The notes under the pieces: generated by a model
What the model was told of the DNA's origin: nothing
Database searches by the model: none
Seen by the model: only the letters and a program-made list of their open reading frames with translations
Translations under genes and position numbers: made by a program
Assembly: GCA_016946835.1 (NCBI GenBank)
Contig: JACVTC010000087.1
Coordinates: 655,001 to 675,000, forward strand
From: Neocallimastix lanati (nom. inval.)
Taxonomy: Eukaryota > Neocallimastigomycota > Neocallimastigomycetes > Neocallimastigales > Neocallimastigaceae
Direction of reading: 5' to 3'
DNA: 20,000 bases
Shown: one piece after another, positions 11,858-20,000 of the stretch
Layout of the letters: each line of letters opens with the position of its first letter
Position numbering within the stretch: the first letter of the stretch is position 1

Positions 11858-11976
11858 TTTGGTATATTTAAATTTATTTCAATATATTGCATCATATAAT
11901 ATTTAATTAATGGCATAGAATTTAACTATAAATTTTATATGATGCAATATATTGAAATGGATTTAAATATACCAAA
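11858..11976. repeat. Fold-back element with 42-bp arms
   Basis: The arms 11858-11899 and 11935-11976 are reverse complements over 42 bases with two adjacent mismatches (TT against CC), around a 35-base loop. The arms contain ATATTGCATCATATAA, more complex than the background, so chance is unlikely. It looks like a miniature inverted-repeat element or the hairpin relic of one. No target duplication was evident, and no transposase lies nearby. Confidence 0.85.
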
Positions 11977-12894
11977 TAATTTACTATATAAAAAAAAAGA
12001 CTTATAGTTAGTTATTATTAATATATTATGTTTTATAATGTATAATTTTTTTTTATTACTGGAATAATATTATCATGTAAAACTCTTTGTGTTACATTAT
12101 TTAATATTTTAATATATAATTTAATTTCATATGAAATAAATTAAATTTTTAATTTTTATAATCATTAAAATTTAATTCAATTTATTTTTTTTTAAAAAAA
12201 AAATTAAATTATTATTATTATTAATATTTTATAAATATTATTATAAAAAGATTAGTATTATATAAAGATTATTATTTTAATAATTAACTTTTATATTTAT
12301 TTTGATTATACTTTCTACTTTTTTACTATTTACTATTTCAAATTCCAACTTTAGATACCATCATTTAATTATTATTAGTTGAAGTTTATTATTATCTTTT
12401 GTATGTAATAGAACTACATTGCTAATATTTTATATAATATAATTCAATAAAAAAATACTCGATTATATAAAGATAAATTTGTTGTTAGAATAAATATGAA
12501 GAGAGATCTTCTATATCATATCCTAAAGTATAATTCAAAGTTTTAAATGTAACTTGTATAAATAAATATATGATTAAAATTATTAATAATGTCAATGTTG
12601 TACTATTACATTATAGTTACATAATTGGTAAATGTGAAAAAACAACACATCTAATTTTAAATACTAATTTTTTAAAACTTTCAATTTTTTATTTCATTTT
12701 AATAAAATATAAAGTTTTATTCTATTAAGAAGTATTGTTTATATTATATATTATTTCTTTAAACACTTTAATATTATTCGTTACTTTATAATTAATTTTT
12801 TAATTTATTAAAAATATTATTAAAAAAAATATATATATATATATTTTTTTTCAAACATATAAATAATTAAATATTTCACTTTTAGTTTTAAATA

Positions 12895-12930
<36 letters not shown>

Positions 12931-13414
12931 ATAATAATAATAATAAAAAGTTATTAAAAAAATATAAAAATTAGAGGTCTTTTTTATAAAATTAATAAAA
13001 AAGCTAACTTTATTAAAAAAAAAAAAATAAATAAATAAGTAATAGTATATATTATTTATAAATTAGTAATAATATTAGTATTTGAAATAAACTAATACAA
13101 TAATTTATAGTAATATAGCTAGATCTTATAATAGAGTATATAAATTATTAATTATATATGTATATAAAATCTTTTGTATACAATATATATATATATATTA
13201 GAAATTTTGAAAATTTTCAAAAATAGTAAAATAAAATATAAAATATCATAGTAGAATATATAATTTAATCATATTAACATAATTATTAAATATATATCAA
13301 AATATTATTCCCTTTTAAAATATTGAATATTAATACCTAACTAAACAAAAAAAAAAAAAAAAAAAAAAATAAAAGAAAATAAAAGAAAATAAAAGAAAAA
13401 AAATTATACACAAA
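11977..13414. other. AT-rich region upstream of the deacetylase gene
   Basis: No gene is supported. It holds poly(A) runs (12899-12928 and 13349-13369), (TA)n and TAA microsatellites, and imperfect hairpins around 12120-12200. The last 45 bases before the ATG at 13415 contain three AAAATAAAAG-type words and end in ACACAAA, a plausible A-rich fungal leader. Confidence 0.5.
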
Positions 13415-16243
13415 ATGAGCTTTTTAAATAAAACTTTAATTTTAACTTTTATTTATTTCATAGTTGGCTGTTTAGCAGCTAGCACTCCAATTGGAATGAA
13501 GATTTTAGTTATTTCAACTGGTGAACCAGAATCTATGATCAAGTCACTTCAATCTTACTCAATTGAATATGATTATTTAGAATACAATGTTGAACATCCA
13601 CTTGTTGGTAATTTACCATTATACACTGAAGACAATCAACCAAAGTATTATGGTATTGTTCTTGGAAATGGTTCTCTTTCTGTTTACTTTGAAGAAGAAG
13701 ACGATTGGGGAAGTATTTTATCTGAAAAACAATGGAGTTATCTTAGAGAATACCAAAGAAAATACGGTATCAGAATTGTTGCTCTTGATGATGGTCCAGA
13801 TGAGGAATATGGAACTGAAATTGCTGATAGTAAATTCTGGGGTATTGAAAGTGTTCAACAAATGAAAATTGCTGATAATGATATGGCAAGAGCTATTTTC
13901 AAAGAAGCTGGTATTAAGGAAACCGCTGAAATTGATACTACCAGGTAAATGTTTTTATATATATAAATTTAAATTAATTCAATTTACCTTTTTTTTTTTT
14001 AAAAAAAAAAATTAAGTTTAAATGAAAGTATTGAATTAAAACAAAACAAAAATAAAGATTAAGTTTATATATAATATAAATTTTTTTTAAAAAAAAAATA
14101 TAGTAAATATAAAGAGCTATATGAAATATATATAAGTTTATATATTATTTTCAAATTTTATTATAGTTTTATGTTGAAATTTATTTATATGAATTATTAT
14201 GACAAAAAGAAATTTATTAGTATATGTTATATTAATTATTTTTTTTTAAATTTTAAATTTTATTTAATTATATTCATTTATTATAATAGTTTATACCATG
14301 TACCAGTTAAGATTATCAGTAAAGATGCTATTCCAATTATGACTTTCCAACCAAATTCTGAATTTAAGAAGGAATCAGTTGCTGTTGCTTACTACAAGGA
14401 TAAATATGGTTGTGAAAGACTTTCATTCTTCATTGGTTTCGGTGACTGGTCTCTTAACAGTGTTATGTTAAATCACTTATGGATCTCATGGATTACTCGC
14501 TCTTTATATGCTGGTGAAAGACATGTTACTTTCACTCCACACATTGATGATGTTTTCCTTTCTACTGGTAGAATCAATTATGAAACTGGAGAGTTAGAAG
14601 GTTCCAAAAATGCTTACCGTAGTACCGTCGAAGATTTTGAAGACTTAAAGAAATGGCAAGATTCAATTGTTGATGAACTTCCAGAAGGTTCATTTATTAG
14701 ATGTGAAGTTGCTTTCAATGGTAATGGCATTGTATCTACAATTGATCCATCTAAAGCTCTTGAAGTTGATGGTGAAAGATATTGTGATATTGAATACATT
14801 AAGGAACCTGGTACTGGTAAAGACAGATGGCCATCTTTCAATTGGACACTTCCATACGATAGTAAATACCTTAGAAAAGATGATTTATTTGCCTACTTTG
14901 AAAAAGAAGAAAACAACAAAAACTTCTTCTTCTCTTCTCACACTTTCACTCATGAAAACTTAGATGAAGCTACCACTTCTGATGTTGATAATGAAATTAG
15001 AAATAATATTGAAATTGCTAAGCTTTTAGGTATTCATGGTAAGTCTAATTGGTCTGGTAAGTCTATTATTACTCCACAAATTTCAGGTTTAAGAAACGCT
15101 GATGCTCTTACTGTCTTTAAGAAGTACGGTATTGTTTCTGGAACTGGTGATTTATCTCGTCCAATTGTTAATGAAGAAAATCCATACTTACCATTCTTTA
15201 CTACTAAAGAAAGTAGTAATTACGAAGGTTTCCCAATTATCCCACGTACTCCAACTGAAGTTTACTACAGTAGTGCTAATACTGAAGAAAATACATTTAT
15301 CTATAACATGATATATGGTGAAGAAGTTGGTGAAACTACATGGGATCAAATTCTTGAACGTGAAATTGATCGTACTCTTACTTTAATGTTAAATTTAAGA
15401 AATGAAGCTCATCAATTCCATCAAATTAATATTCGTAGTCGTGAAAATGATGAAGATGGTAACAAAAGTATTCTTCAAATTTGGTGTACTGCTGTTCTTA
15501 AGAAATACACTAGCTATGTTGATTGGCCAGTTGAATCCTTAAAGCTTGATGACCAAGCTCAATTATACATTGACAGATACAACAGAATTGAAAACTGTGA
15601 AGTTAGTAAGAATCTTATTCTTGATGGAGATTATATTACTGGTGTTGAAGTTACTCCAAAGAAGATTAAGAAGGATTGTAAGATTCCAATTACTGTTCCA
15701 AAGAACGTTTACAAGGATAAAAAGGACACCAAGATTACCTATGAAAAGAGAGGTAATGATCATTTAGTTGCTTGGGTTAGCTTTGAAGAAGGCGATTCTG
15801 AATCAAAGACCATTAAGTTAAACCCACCACTTGCATGGGCTAATGGTGCCATTCAAGGTGAGGAAGTTCCAGAAAAGGATGATGAAGAAGAAAAACCAGC
15901 CGAAACTTGCTGGAGTGAAACCCTTGGCTACAGATGTTGTAAGGATAATGAAAACATTGTTCAATACATCGATGAAGATGGATGGTGGGGTGTTACTAAT
16001 GATGAACAACCAGATTGGTGTGGTATCGTTAAGAATGAAAAATGCTGGGCAGAAAACTTTGGATTACCATGCTGTGAATCAGAAGATTTAGACTTTGTTC
16101 ATGATAATGGTGTTATCGGTTATGAAGAAAAGTATGAAAATGATGAATCTAGACCAGCTGGAGGTTGGTGTGGTATTAAGAGTGCTGTTGACCGTGTTAA
16201 CAGTGATGCCATAGATTTATTCAGAGATCAACTTGGTTTTTAA
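13415..16243 (+). CDS. Secreted Agd3-like polysaccharide deacetylase with two fungal dockerins
   Basis: Exons 13415-13944 and 14290-16243 encode 827 aa. Residues 1-22 form a signal peptide (hydrophobic core, cleavage near LAA/S). About 28-240 resembles the N-terminal CBM87-type region and about 250-600 a CE18-type deacetylase domain as in fungal Agd3, which removes acetyl groups from N-acetylgalactosamine polymers. Visible catalytic-type motifs are HIDD (D263 and D264, base and metal ligand by analogy), SHTFTHE (H394 and H398, the H-x3-H metal pair) and HQFHQIN (H551 and H554). A beta-rich part (about 615-690) and an acidic linker (701-715) follow. Then come two CBM10-like dockerins at 717-756 (CW, CC at 726-727, WCGI) and 762-806 (CW, CC at 771-772, WCGI). 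The dockerins should attach the enzyme to fungal cellulosome scaffoldins. Codon use is strongly biased (CCA, GGT, AAG, AGA), which suggests high expression. The substrate is inferred from the family, not shown. Confidence 0.85.
13945..14289 (+). other. Intron of the deacetylase gene (phase 2)
   Basis: GTAAAT at 13945 to TAG at 14287-14289 (345 bases). A second TAG at 14164-14166 is in the same phase and would give a 222-base intron, adding 41 residues in frame. Those residues are dominated by F, I, Y, K and N, as expected from translated intron, so the downstream site is preferred. Confidence 0.8.
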
Positions 16244-16547
16244 TTTAAAGTTATAAATAAAAAAAAAATAAAATAAAATAAAATAAAATAAAAAATAAAA
16301 TAAAATAAAATAAAAAAAAAAATAAATAAAATAAATTTTTTTTAATTTTTATTATTTTTTTTTTTTTTTATAAACATCATAAAAATTTAGAAATATATAT
16401 ATAAATATCATAAAATGAATATAAATAAATAAAAAATAAACTTGTATTATTTCATAAAAAAATAAATAAAATAAAAATAACTGAAAATAATATAAATTTT
16501 ATAAATATTATAAATAAAAGTAAATATTAAATATATATATATATAAT
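16244..16547. repeat. Deacetylase 3' region with AAAAT pentanucleotide microsatellite
   Basis: Downstream of the stop, AAAAT units run from about 16261 to 16341 with interruptions. AATAAA-type words are so frequent that no single polyadenylation site can be chosen. The rest is AT-rich filler with no coding signal. Confidence 0.7.
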
Positions 16548-16719
16548 AAATAAATAAAAATAAAAGTAAATATTATTCTTTATATATTATTATTAAGATT
16601 AAATAATAATATAAGGAAAGTATATAAATAAATAAATAAATAAAAATAAAAGTAAATATTATTCTTTATATATTATTATTAAGATTAAATAATAATATAA
16701 GGGAAGTAAATAAATAAAT
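16548..16719. repeat. 86-bp tandem duplication
   Basis: Two copies (about 16548-16633 and 16634-16719) share the block AAAAGTAAATATTATTCTTT and a following imperfect hairpin, TATATTATTATTAAG...AAATAATAATATAAGG. They are nearly identical, one difference being GGAAAG against GGGAAG. Confidence 0.85.
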
Positions 16720-16873
16720 AAAAAAAAATTAAAATAAAAATAAAATAAAGGGTTTGTTTAAATAAAAATAATATTATATTAATTATATATGATTATTGTT
16801 TATGATTTTATTATTAAGAAAAAAAAAAAAAAAAAGAATGTTTTTAATAGAGTTGCTTATTACAGTGGTTTAA

Positions 16874-16895
16874 TATGTATGTATGTATGTATGTA

Positions 16896-16930
<35 letters not shown>
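16874..16930. repeat. (TATG)6 microsatellite followed by a 32-base poly(A) run
   Basis: Six TATG units (16874-16897) are followed by 32 A residues (16899-16930). Retroelement coding sequence starts directly after the A run. It may be the tail of another retroposed copy, or an A-rich target site. No matching target duplication was found on its left. Confidence 0.85.
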
Positions 16931-16932
<2 letters not shown>

Positions 16933-16950
16933 TTTACTGGGATAGAGTTA

Positions 16951-16963
16951 TAGCAGAAAAATC
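16951..16963. repeat. Left target-site duplication of the 16964-18430 element
   Basis: TAGCAGAAAAATC occurs here and again at 18431-18443 directly after the element's poly(A) tail, with 13 of 13 bases identical. Confidence 0.85.
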
Positions 16964-17128
16964 CAAATTTAAAAATACTAGAAATTTATTCAAGCTCAGC
17001 CTTGAATACCCTCATTTAAGTTTAGGTTTTAACTGGATCTTATGATTAAGAGCTGGTTACAAATATAATACAACTATTGCAATAAGAAGTGGTAGAGTTT
17101 CTGACGACTGTCCTAAATTCTTCCCTTG

Positions 17129-17141
17129 TTGTGGAAAAGGT
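17129..17141. repeat. Left target-site duplication of the nested 17142-17502 insert
   Basis: TTGTGGAAAAGGT occurs here and again at 17503-17515, immediately after a 16-base poly(A) run, with 13 of 13 bases identical. Confidence 0.9.
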
Positions 17142-17502
17142 AGGTTCAAATCGAATCGTACTACTACTACCAAGAGCGTCAATGTTGAAGAAACAGTAAG
17201 ACAGGCCATCAGGGCTAGCGCAACCAATGAAGATCATAATTTTGTATCTTAAAATTAGGATTAACATTGCGAAGACAAAATTAATTATTATACTTCAGTA
17301 TAATAATGCCCTTGTGAAGTCTTATAAATATTAATTAAATGAAACAAGAATATATTATACCATTATTTTTTTTTTTTTTTTTAATTTGAGTTTTATTTTT
17401 TGTTTATTTTTTATCTTTTTTTCTCTTTATTACATGTATTTTATCATATATTTAATTAATAAAGATGAAACAAGTTTGCTGCCGTTAAAAAAAAAAAAAA
17501 AA
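17142..17502 (+). mobile_element. Nested retroposed insert (361 bp) with polyadenylation signal and poly(A) tail
   Basis: It starts right after the duplicated TTGTGGAAAAGGT and ends with A16 (17487-17502), preceded by AATAAA at 17458-17463 and the word TTGCTGCCGTT. The first part encodes the C-terminal end of an unrecognised protein (SVNVEETVRQA...EDHNFVS, stop at about 17252). The rest is a T-rich 3' UTR with a perfect 10-bp hairpin (17284-17307). This is the structure of a 5'-truncated, reverse-transcribed mRNA 3' end. A relative lies at about 19190-19636. Without the insert, the host frame reads from CCGKG straight into E-stop-SFIHWIFE. Confidence 0.88.
17458..17463 (+). promoter_or_regulatory. 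Polyadenylation signal AATAAA of the nested insert
   Basis: AATAAA lies 24 bases before the start of the 16-base A tail at 17487, a normal distance for mRNA 3'-end formation. Confidence 0.75.
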
Positions 17503-17515
17503 TTGTGGAAAAGGT
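17503..17515. repeat. Right target-site duplication of the nested insert
   Basis: TTGTGGAAAAGGT is an exact copy of 17129-17141 and directly abuts the poly(A) tail. Confidence 0.9.
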
Positions 17516-17618
17516 GAATAATCTTTTATCCATTGGATATTTGAATACTCTGCCATGTCTTTATGTTGATGTAAATCTTTAGATTTTATTGATAATTTAT
17601 TCATTATATTTGCCAATA

Positions 17619-17641
17619 AAGTAAGGAATCTTTCCTTACTT
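17619..17641. repeat. Perfect 10-bp hairpin in the retroelement body
   Basis: AAGTAAGGAA (17619-17628) and TTCCTTACTT (17632-17641) pair around a TCT loop. A second hairpin, TATTCTAA/TTAGAATA, follows at 17648-17667. Both lie within degraded coding sequence. Confidence 0.7.
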
Positions 17642-17726
17642 CCTTCTTATTCTAATATTTTAGAATATGAAAATTTCATAAGCAGGTATATTTATACATT
17701 TCTTCTTGGTGGAATTTCAGCTTTAG

Positions 17727-18095
17727 ATGAGCTACAATTCGATACTGGGGAACAAGAGACATTTAAGTGAACAACTCCTAAAAAGTTCACAGGGGTCTAC
17801 TATTCCGTATATTGTGGGGTTTGCGGAATATCTTGTTAATATAATACCGATCATCAGTAGCTCTCTTGAGTTACTTTTTGAGAGGTTTAGTAAAAACACT
17901 TTCATTACCAAGAGTGTCGACGTCGTACCGATATGGCAAAGGAATAATGCAGTTAGAAATCCTGTTAATTCTCATCAATACACATTAACTAACAGCACAG
18001 TTCCTAACACAGTACCTATAGAAAGTAATTCAACTTTTGATGATCTTTCTTGTGCTTCAGGGGAGAGTTTAGTGGATACCACACTATTTATTTAA
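17727..18095 (+). pseudogene. C-terminal fragment of the retroelement protein (122 codons)
   Basis: This is the longest open stretch in the retroelement region, and it is not an independent gene. It overlaps, in another frame, the end of the upstream frame that carries HWIFE and LLGG, so a frameshift separates two parts of one protein. It reads as mixed polar and hydrophobic sequence (HLSEQLLKSSQGSTIPYIVG) with an Asn/Ser-rich end finishing in GESLVDTTLFI. The GE-x-LV end matches the older copy near 19020. The ATG at 17727 is probably internal. Confidence 0.6.
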
Positions 18096-18376
18096 AGATG
18101 TTACTTCTTTGTTTTATTATTTTAGATTTAACTGGTGATCATGTTACTACTGGTAGTATACATCATACCGAATTTTTTTTTAACTCTTGAACTTATTTTT
18201 ATTCTTTATTACATTAAATTTTCTTTGATTAATTAAAATTTGTTATTTCTTAAATTTTTATTATTTTTTATTTTACTTAATCTTTTATATACATTTTATT
18301 TTTTTTATCTTTTAATTATATAATGTATTTTTTTTTAATAATTAAATGTAATAAATAAAAATATTTTAATCTATTT

Positions 18377-18382
18377 AATAAA
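18377..18382 (+). promoter_or_regulatory. Polyadenylation signal AATAAA of the 16964-18430 element
   Basis: AATAAA lies about 30 bases before the 19-base A tail (18412-18430). Confidence 0.7.
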
Positions 18383-18430
18383 GCACTGAAAGTGTATTCT
18401 CTTCCTAGTCTAAAAAAAAAAAAAAAAAAA

Positions 18431-18443
18431 TAGCAGAAAAATC
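18431..18443. repeat. Right target-site duplication of the 16964-18430 element
   Basis: TAGCAGAAAAATC is an exact copy of 16951-16963, directly after the poly(A) tail. The older retroelement copy resumes behind it. Confidence 0.85.
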
Positions 18444-19189
18444 AACCAAGGCTATGGCCTTTTAGGGAAAATAAACTTAATAAAACTAGAGACTTCCTAA
18501 AGCTCAACTTTAAGTATCTTGAATTTAGCATTGGTTTCCGATGAGTACTTCGTGCCAAGATGTGGATATAAAATTCGATGCTCGTATTGCCAAAGCTGCC
18601 AATAGGGTTAAAGACAACTTGTCCAGAACGAAGCCTTTGTTGTTATAGAAAATATAATAATCCTCGATTGGAACACATTGGTTTTCTAAATGTTATCTTT
18701 TCCGTTAATTTCGAATGAAATATTTTAAGGATATTGAAAAACTTTATGAAAATTTTTTTATAATTTCCATATATGTGTCCAAATATCAAATAGTAATGTA
18801 AATACTGTTTTCACAGATATGAATAATATAGAATCAAATCAAGTACAAATTTTGATAGTAGCAACGAAGTATTTAATATTAATAATAATAACAACAGACA
18901 TAATATTGTTAATAATAATAGAATTAGTGATAGTGAAAATAGGAATATTAATATTAGTCATAATGAAAATAATAGTATCGTTACTAATAATGTAGTGAAT
19001 AGTTCAATTGGTGAAAATCTTGTTAAATAAGCATCTCTTCCACCAAGAAGGAAGAGGTACAGATATTATTGATTTAAATTATAAAAAGGAATGGAATATT
19101 TTGTTTTAAGAACCAAATTATTTCTGGTGATTATTCAAAAACGCCATTCTTAGGTACAATCTGCAGCTCTCTTTACAGAAATTATGCCT

Positions 19190-19636
19190 AGGGCTAATAC
19201 TCGACAAGGGTTGTTATTCCGACAGTAATATGCGCAAATTAACCAGGAGCGTCAACGCTGAAAATGCAGTTAAGACAAGCTAGCATGGGCCAATGCCTCT
19301 GAAGGAGAAGACCATAATTTCCTTTCAGATAGTCAATTCAAACTCTAATCTGGAATAAGAATTCCTTTTAAAGCAGAGATCTTATAATCTGGAGGTAAGG
19401 TTCGATGCCAATGAACTTTTTACTGAATCTAGTTATACGTTTTATTTTGAATATTACTTTTTTATTTCGATTTATTATTCTATATATTATTAATATTATT
19501 ATGTTCATATTGGACAAATAATATTTATTTTTTTTTTTAATTGAGTGTTTTTTATCTTTTTAAAAAAAAATATGCATGAAAAAATTTATAAATAAATAGA
19601 GTTTAAAGTTCGCAATAATTGCTGCTGTAAAAAAAA
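19190..19636 (+). mobile_element. Degraded second copy of the nested-insert family
   Basis: Plus-strand translation gives RSVNAENAV, then after a frameshift ANASEGEDHNFLSD, parallel to SVNVEETV...NEDHNFVS of the insert at 17142-17502. The 3' end matches too: AATAAA at 19591-19596, then TTGCTGCTGT (19619-19628) and an A run (19629-19636) merging into AAT repeats. Stops and frameshifts show it is dead. The left boundary is uncertain; coding-like sequence at 19031-19190 could belong to this copy or to the older RT copy. Confidence 0.65.
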
Positions 19637-19639
19637 TAA

Positions 19640-20000
19640 TAATAATAATAAATAAAAACTTAAAGATCTTATTCTTATTTTTCTCATCAATGGTTAATTA
19701 TGAATATGGTTGGTCACCAGTTTCATATTTAATGAATATTATACTATACTATATTAAATTATATTTATATTTTATATTATATTTATTATTATATTAATAT
19801 TTTATATTTAAAATTAATAATTATTATTATTTCATTATTTTATTATTTTATTTATTATTTATTTAGTTTTTTTATATTTTACCAATATCTTTGGTAGAAT
19901 ATACTTATTTATTTATTATAAATATAATTATTATTATTTTATTTATTTAGCTTGTTTTTTATTTTACTAAATATCTTTGGTAGAATATATCATAATGACT
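19640..20000. repeat. AT-rich end of the window with an 84-86-bp repeat
   Basis: Two copies (19858-19904 and 19942-19990) of a block containing TATCTTTGGTAGAATAT lie 84-86 bases apart. In the first, TACCAA/TTGGTA forms a small hairpin. In the second the same stem is kept with one change that would be a G-T wobble. No coding region is seen. The sequence continues beyond the window. Confidence 0.7.

Larger units (their letters stand above)
16964..18430 (+). mobile_element. 5'-truncated non-LTR retrotransposon copy with poly(A) tail
   Basis: It is flanked by 13-bp direct repeats (16951-16963 and 18431-18443). The body carries the C-terminal part of an RT-type protein in pieces. The first runs from the 5' end to the knuckle CP-x4-CCGKG at 17109-17141, with one in-frame TGA near 17041. 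After the nested insert, HWIFE and LLGG stretches follow (17516 to about 17720). A +1 frameshift then leads to an open frame from 17727. The 3' part has a stop at 18093-18095, a T-rich 3' UTR, AATAAA at 18377-18382 and 19 A residues at 18412-18430. Homology to the surrounding older copy begins immediately after the left duplication, as expected for a 5' truncation. Confidence 0.8.
16931..19030 (+). pseudogene. Older non-LTR retroelement copy, C-terminal part of the RT protein, interrupted at 16963/18444
   Basis: This host copy is seen as 16931-16963 and then 18444 to about 19030, split by the younger insertion. Translation of the plus strand, across several frameshifts and stops, parallels the inner copy: GYKF...IAK...RV.DN then CP-x4-CC (codons at 18620-18643) followed by LEH. 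This resembles the Cys/His zinc-knuckle seen after reverse transcriptase domains of non-LTR elements. Further on, an Asn-rich stretch (about 18844-19030) ends in SSIGENLVK and a stop, matching SCASGESLVD near the end of the inner copy. It is clearly dead. The family assignment rests on the knuckle pattern, the poly(A) tail and the target duplication of its relative; the RT core is absent. Confidence 0.65.

Noticed and set aside
13460-13490. Lipobox-like VGCLA in the deacetylase signal peptide
   Set aside because: Bacterial lipoprotein processing does not apply to a spliced fungal gene; a normal signal peptidase site follows.
14171-14289. ATG at 14171 as the start of a separate 690-aa protein
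   Set aside because: The first 40 residues are translated intron; a signal peptide and N-terminal domain lie in the upstream exon, and phases match at 13944/14290.
14614-14841. Overlapping ORFs on both strands inside the deacetylase exon
   Set aside because: They are shadows of the real reading frame, which carries all the recognisable motifs.
17046-17267. 73-aa minus-strand ORF
   Set aside because: It crosses the 17142 insertion boundary between two unrelated elements, and both families are read on the plus strand.
19380-19420. tRNA-like T-loop (GGTTCGATGCC) near 19398
   Set aside because: The T stem fails to pair beyond two bases, and no acceptor or anticodon stem fits.

Overview
The window is nuclear DNA of an anaerobic gut fungus (Neocallimastigomycota). 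It is overwhelmingly A/T with long A and T runs and TA/TAA microsatellites. Its genes are spliced with GTAAG/GTAAA donors and TAG acceptors. The decisive clue is a secreted enzyme ending in two cysteine-rich fungal dockerins of the CBM10-like type, which these fungi use to assemble cellulosomes.

Layout: 1-1827 is AT-rich intergenic DNA. 1828-5778 is best read as one four-exon gene: an N-terminal membrane anchor, a long Ser/His/Asn-rich region and a C-terminal RING-H2 domain (1013 aa). The conservative alternative is two adjacent genes, 1828-3633 and 3938-5778. 5779-13414 is a 7.6-kb stretch with no convincing gene. It holds a near-identical tandem duplication carrying a small structured motif, a 7-bp satellite, a 44-bp minisatellite with 88-bp higher-order order, and a 42-bp fold-back. 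13415-16243 is a two-exon gene for an 827-aa secreted protein: signal peptide, Agd3-like (CBM87/CE18-type) polysaccharide deacetylase, acidic linker, two dockerins.

16931 to about 19660 is a graveyard of poly(A)-tailed retroelements with stops and frameshifts. A 5'-truncated copy (16964-18430) lies inside a related older copy and is flanked by an exact 13-bp duplication. A 361-bp retroposed fragment of a second family (17142-17502) lies inside that copy, flanked by its own exact 13-bp duplication. Removing the inner insert rejoins the zinc-knuckle reading frame of the host copy. A second, degraded member of the inner family lies at about 19190-19630. The rest, to 20000, is AT-rich with an 84-86-bp repeat.

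The two host genes show no sign of acting together. One is a putative ubiquitin-ligase-type membrane protein; the other is an extracellular carbohydrate-active enzyme for the fungal cellulosome. All family assignments come from motifs read by eye; no database search was run.
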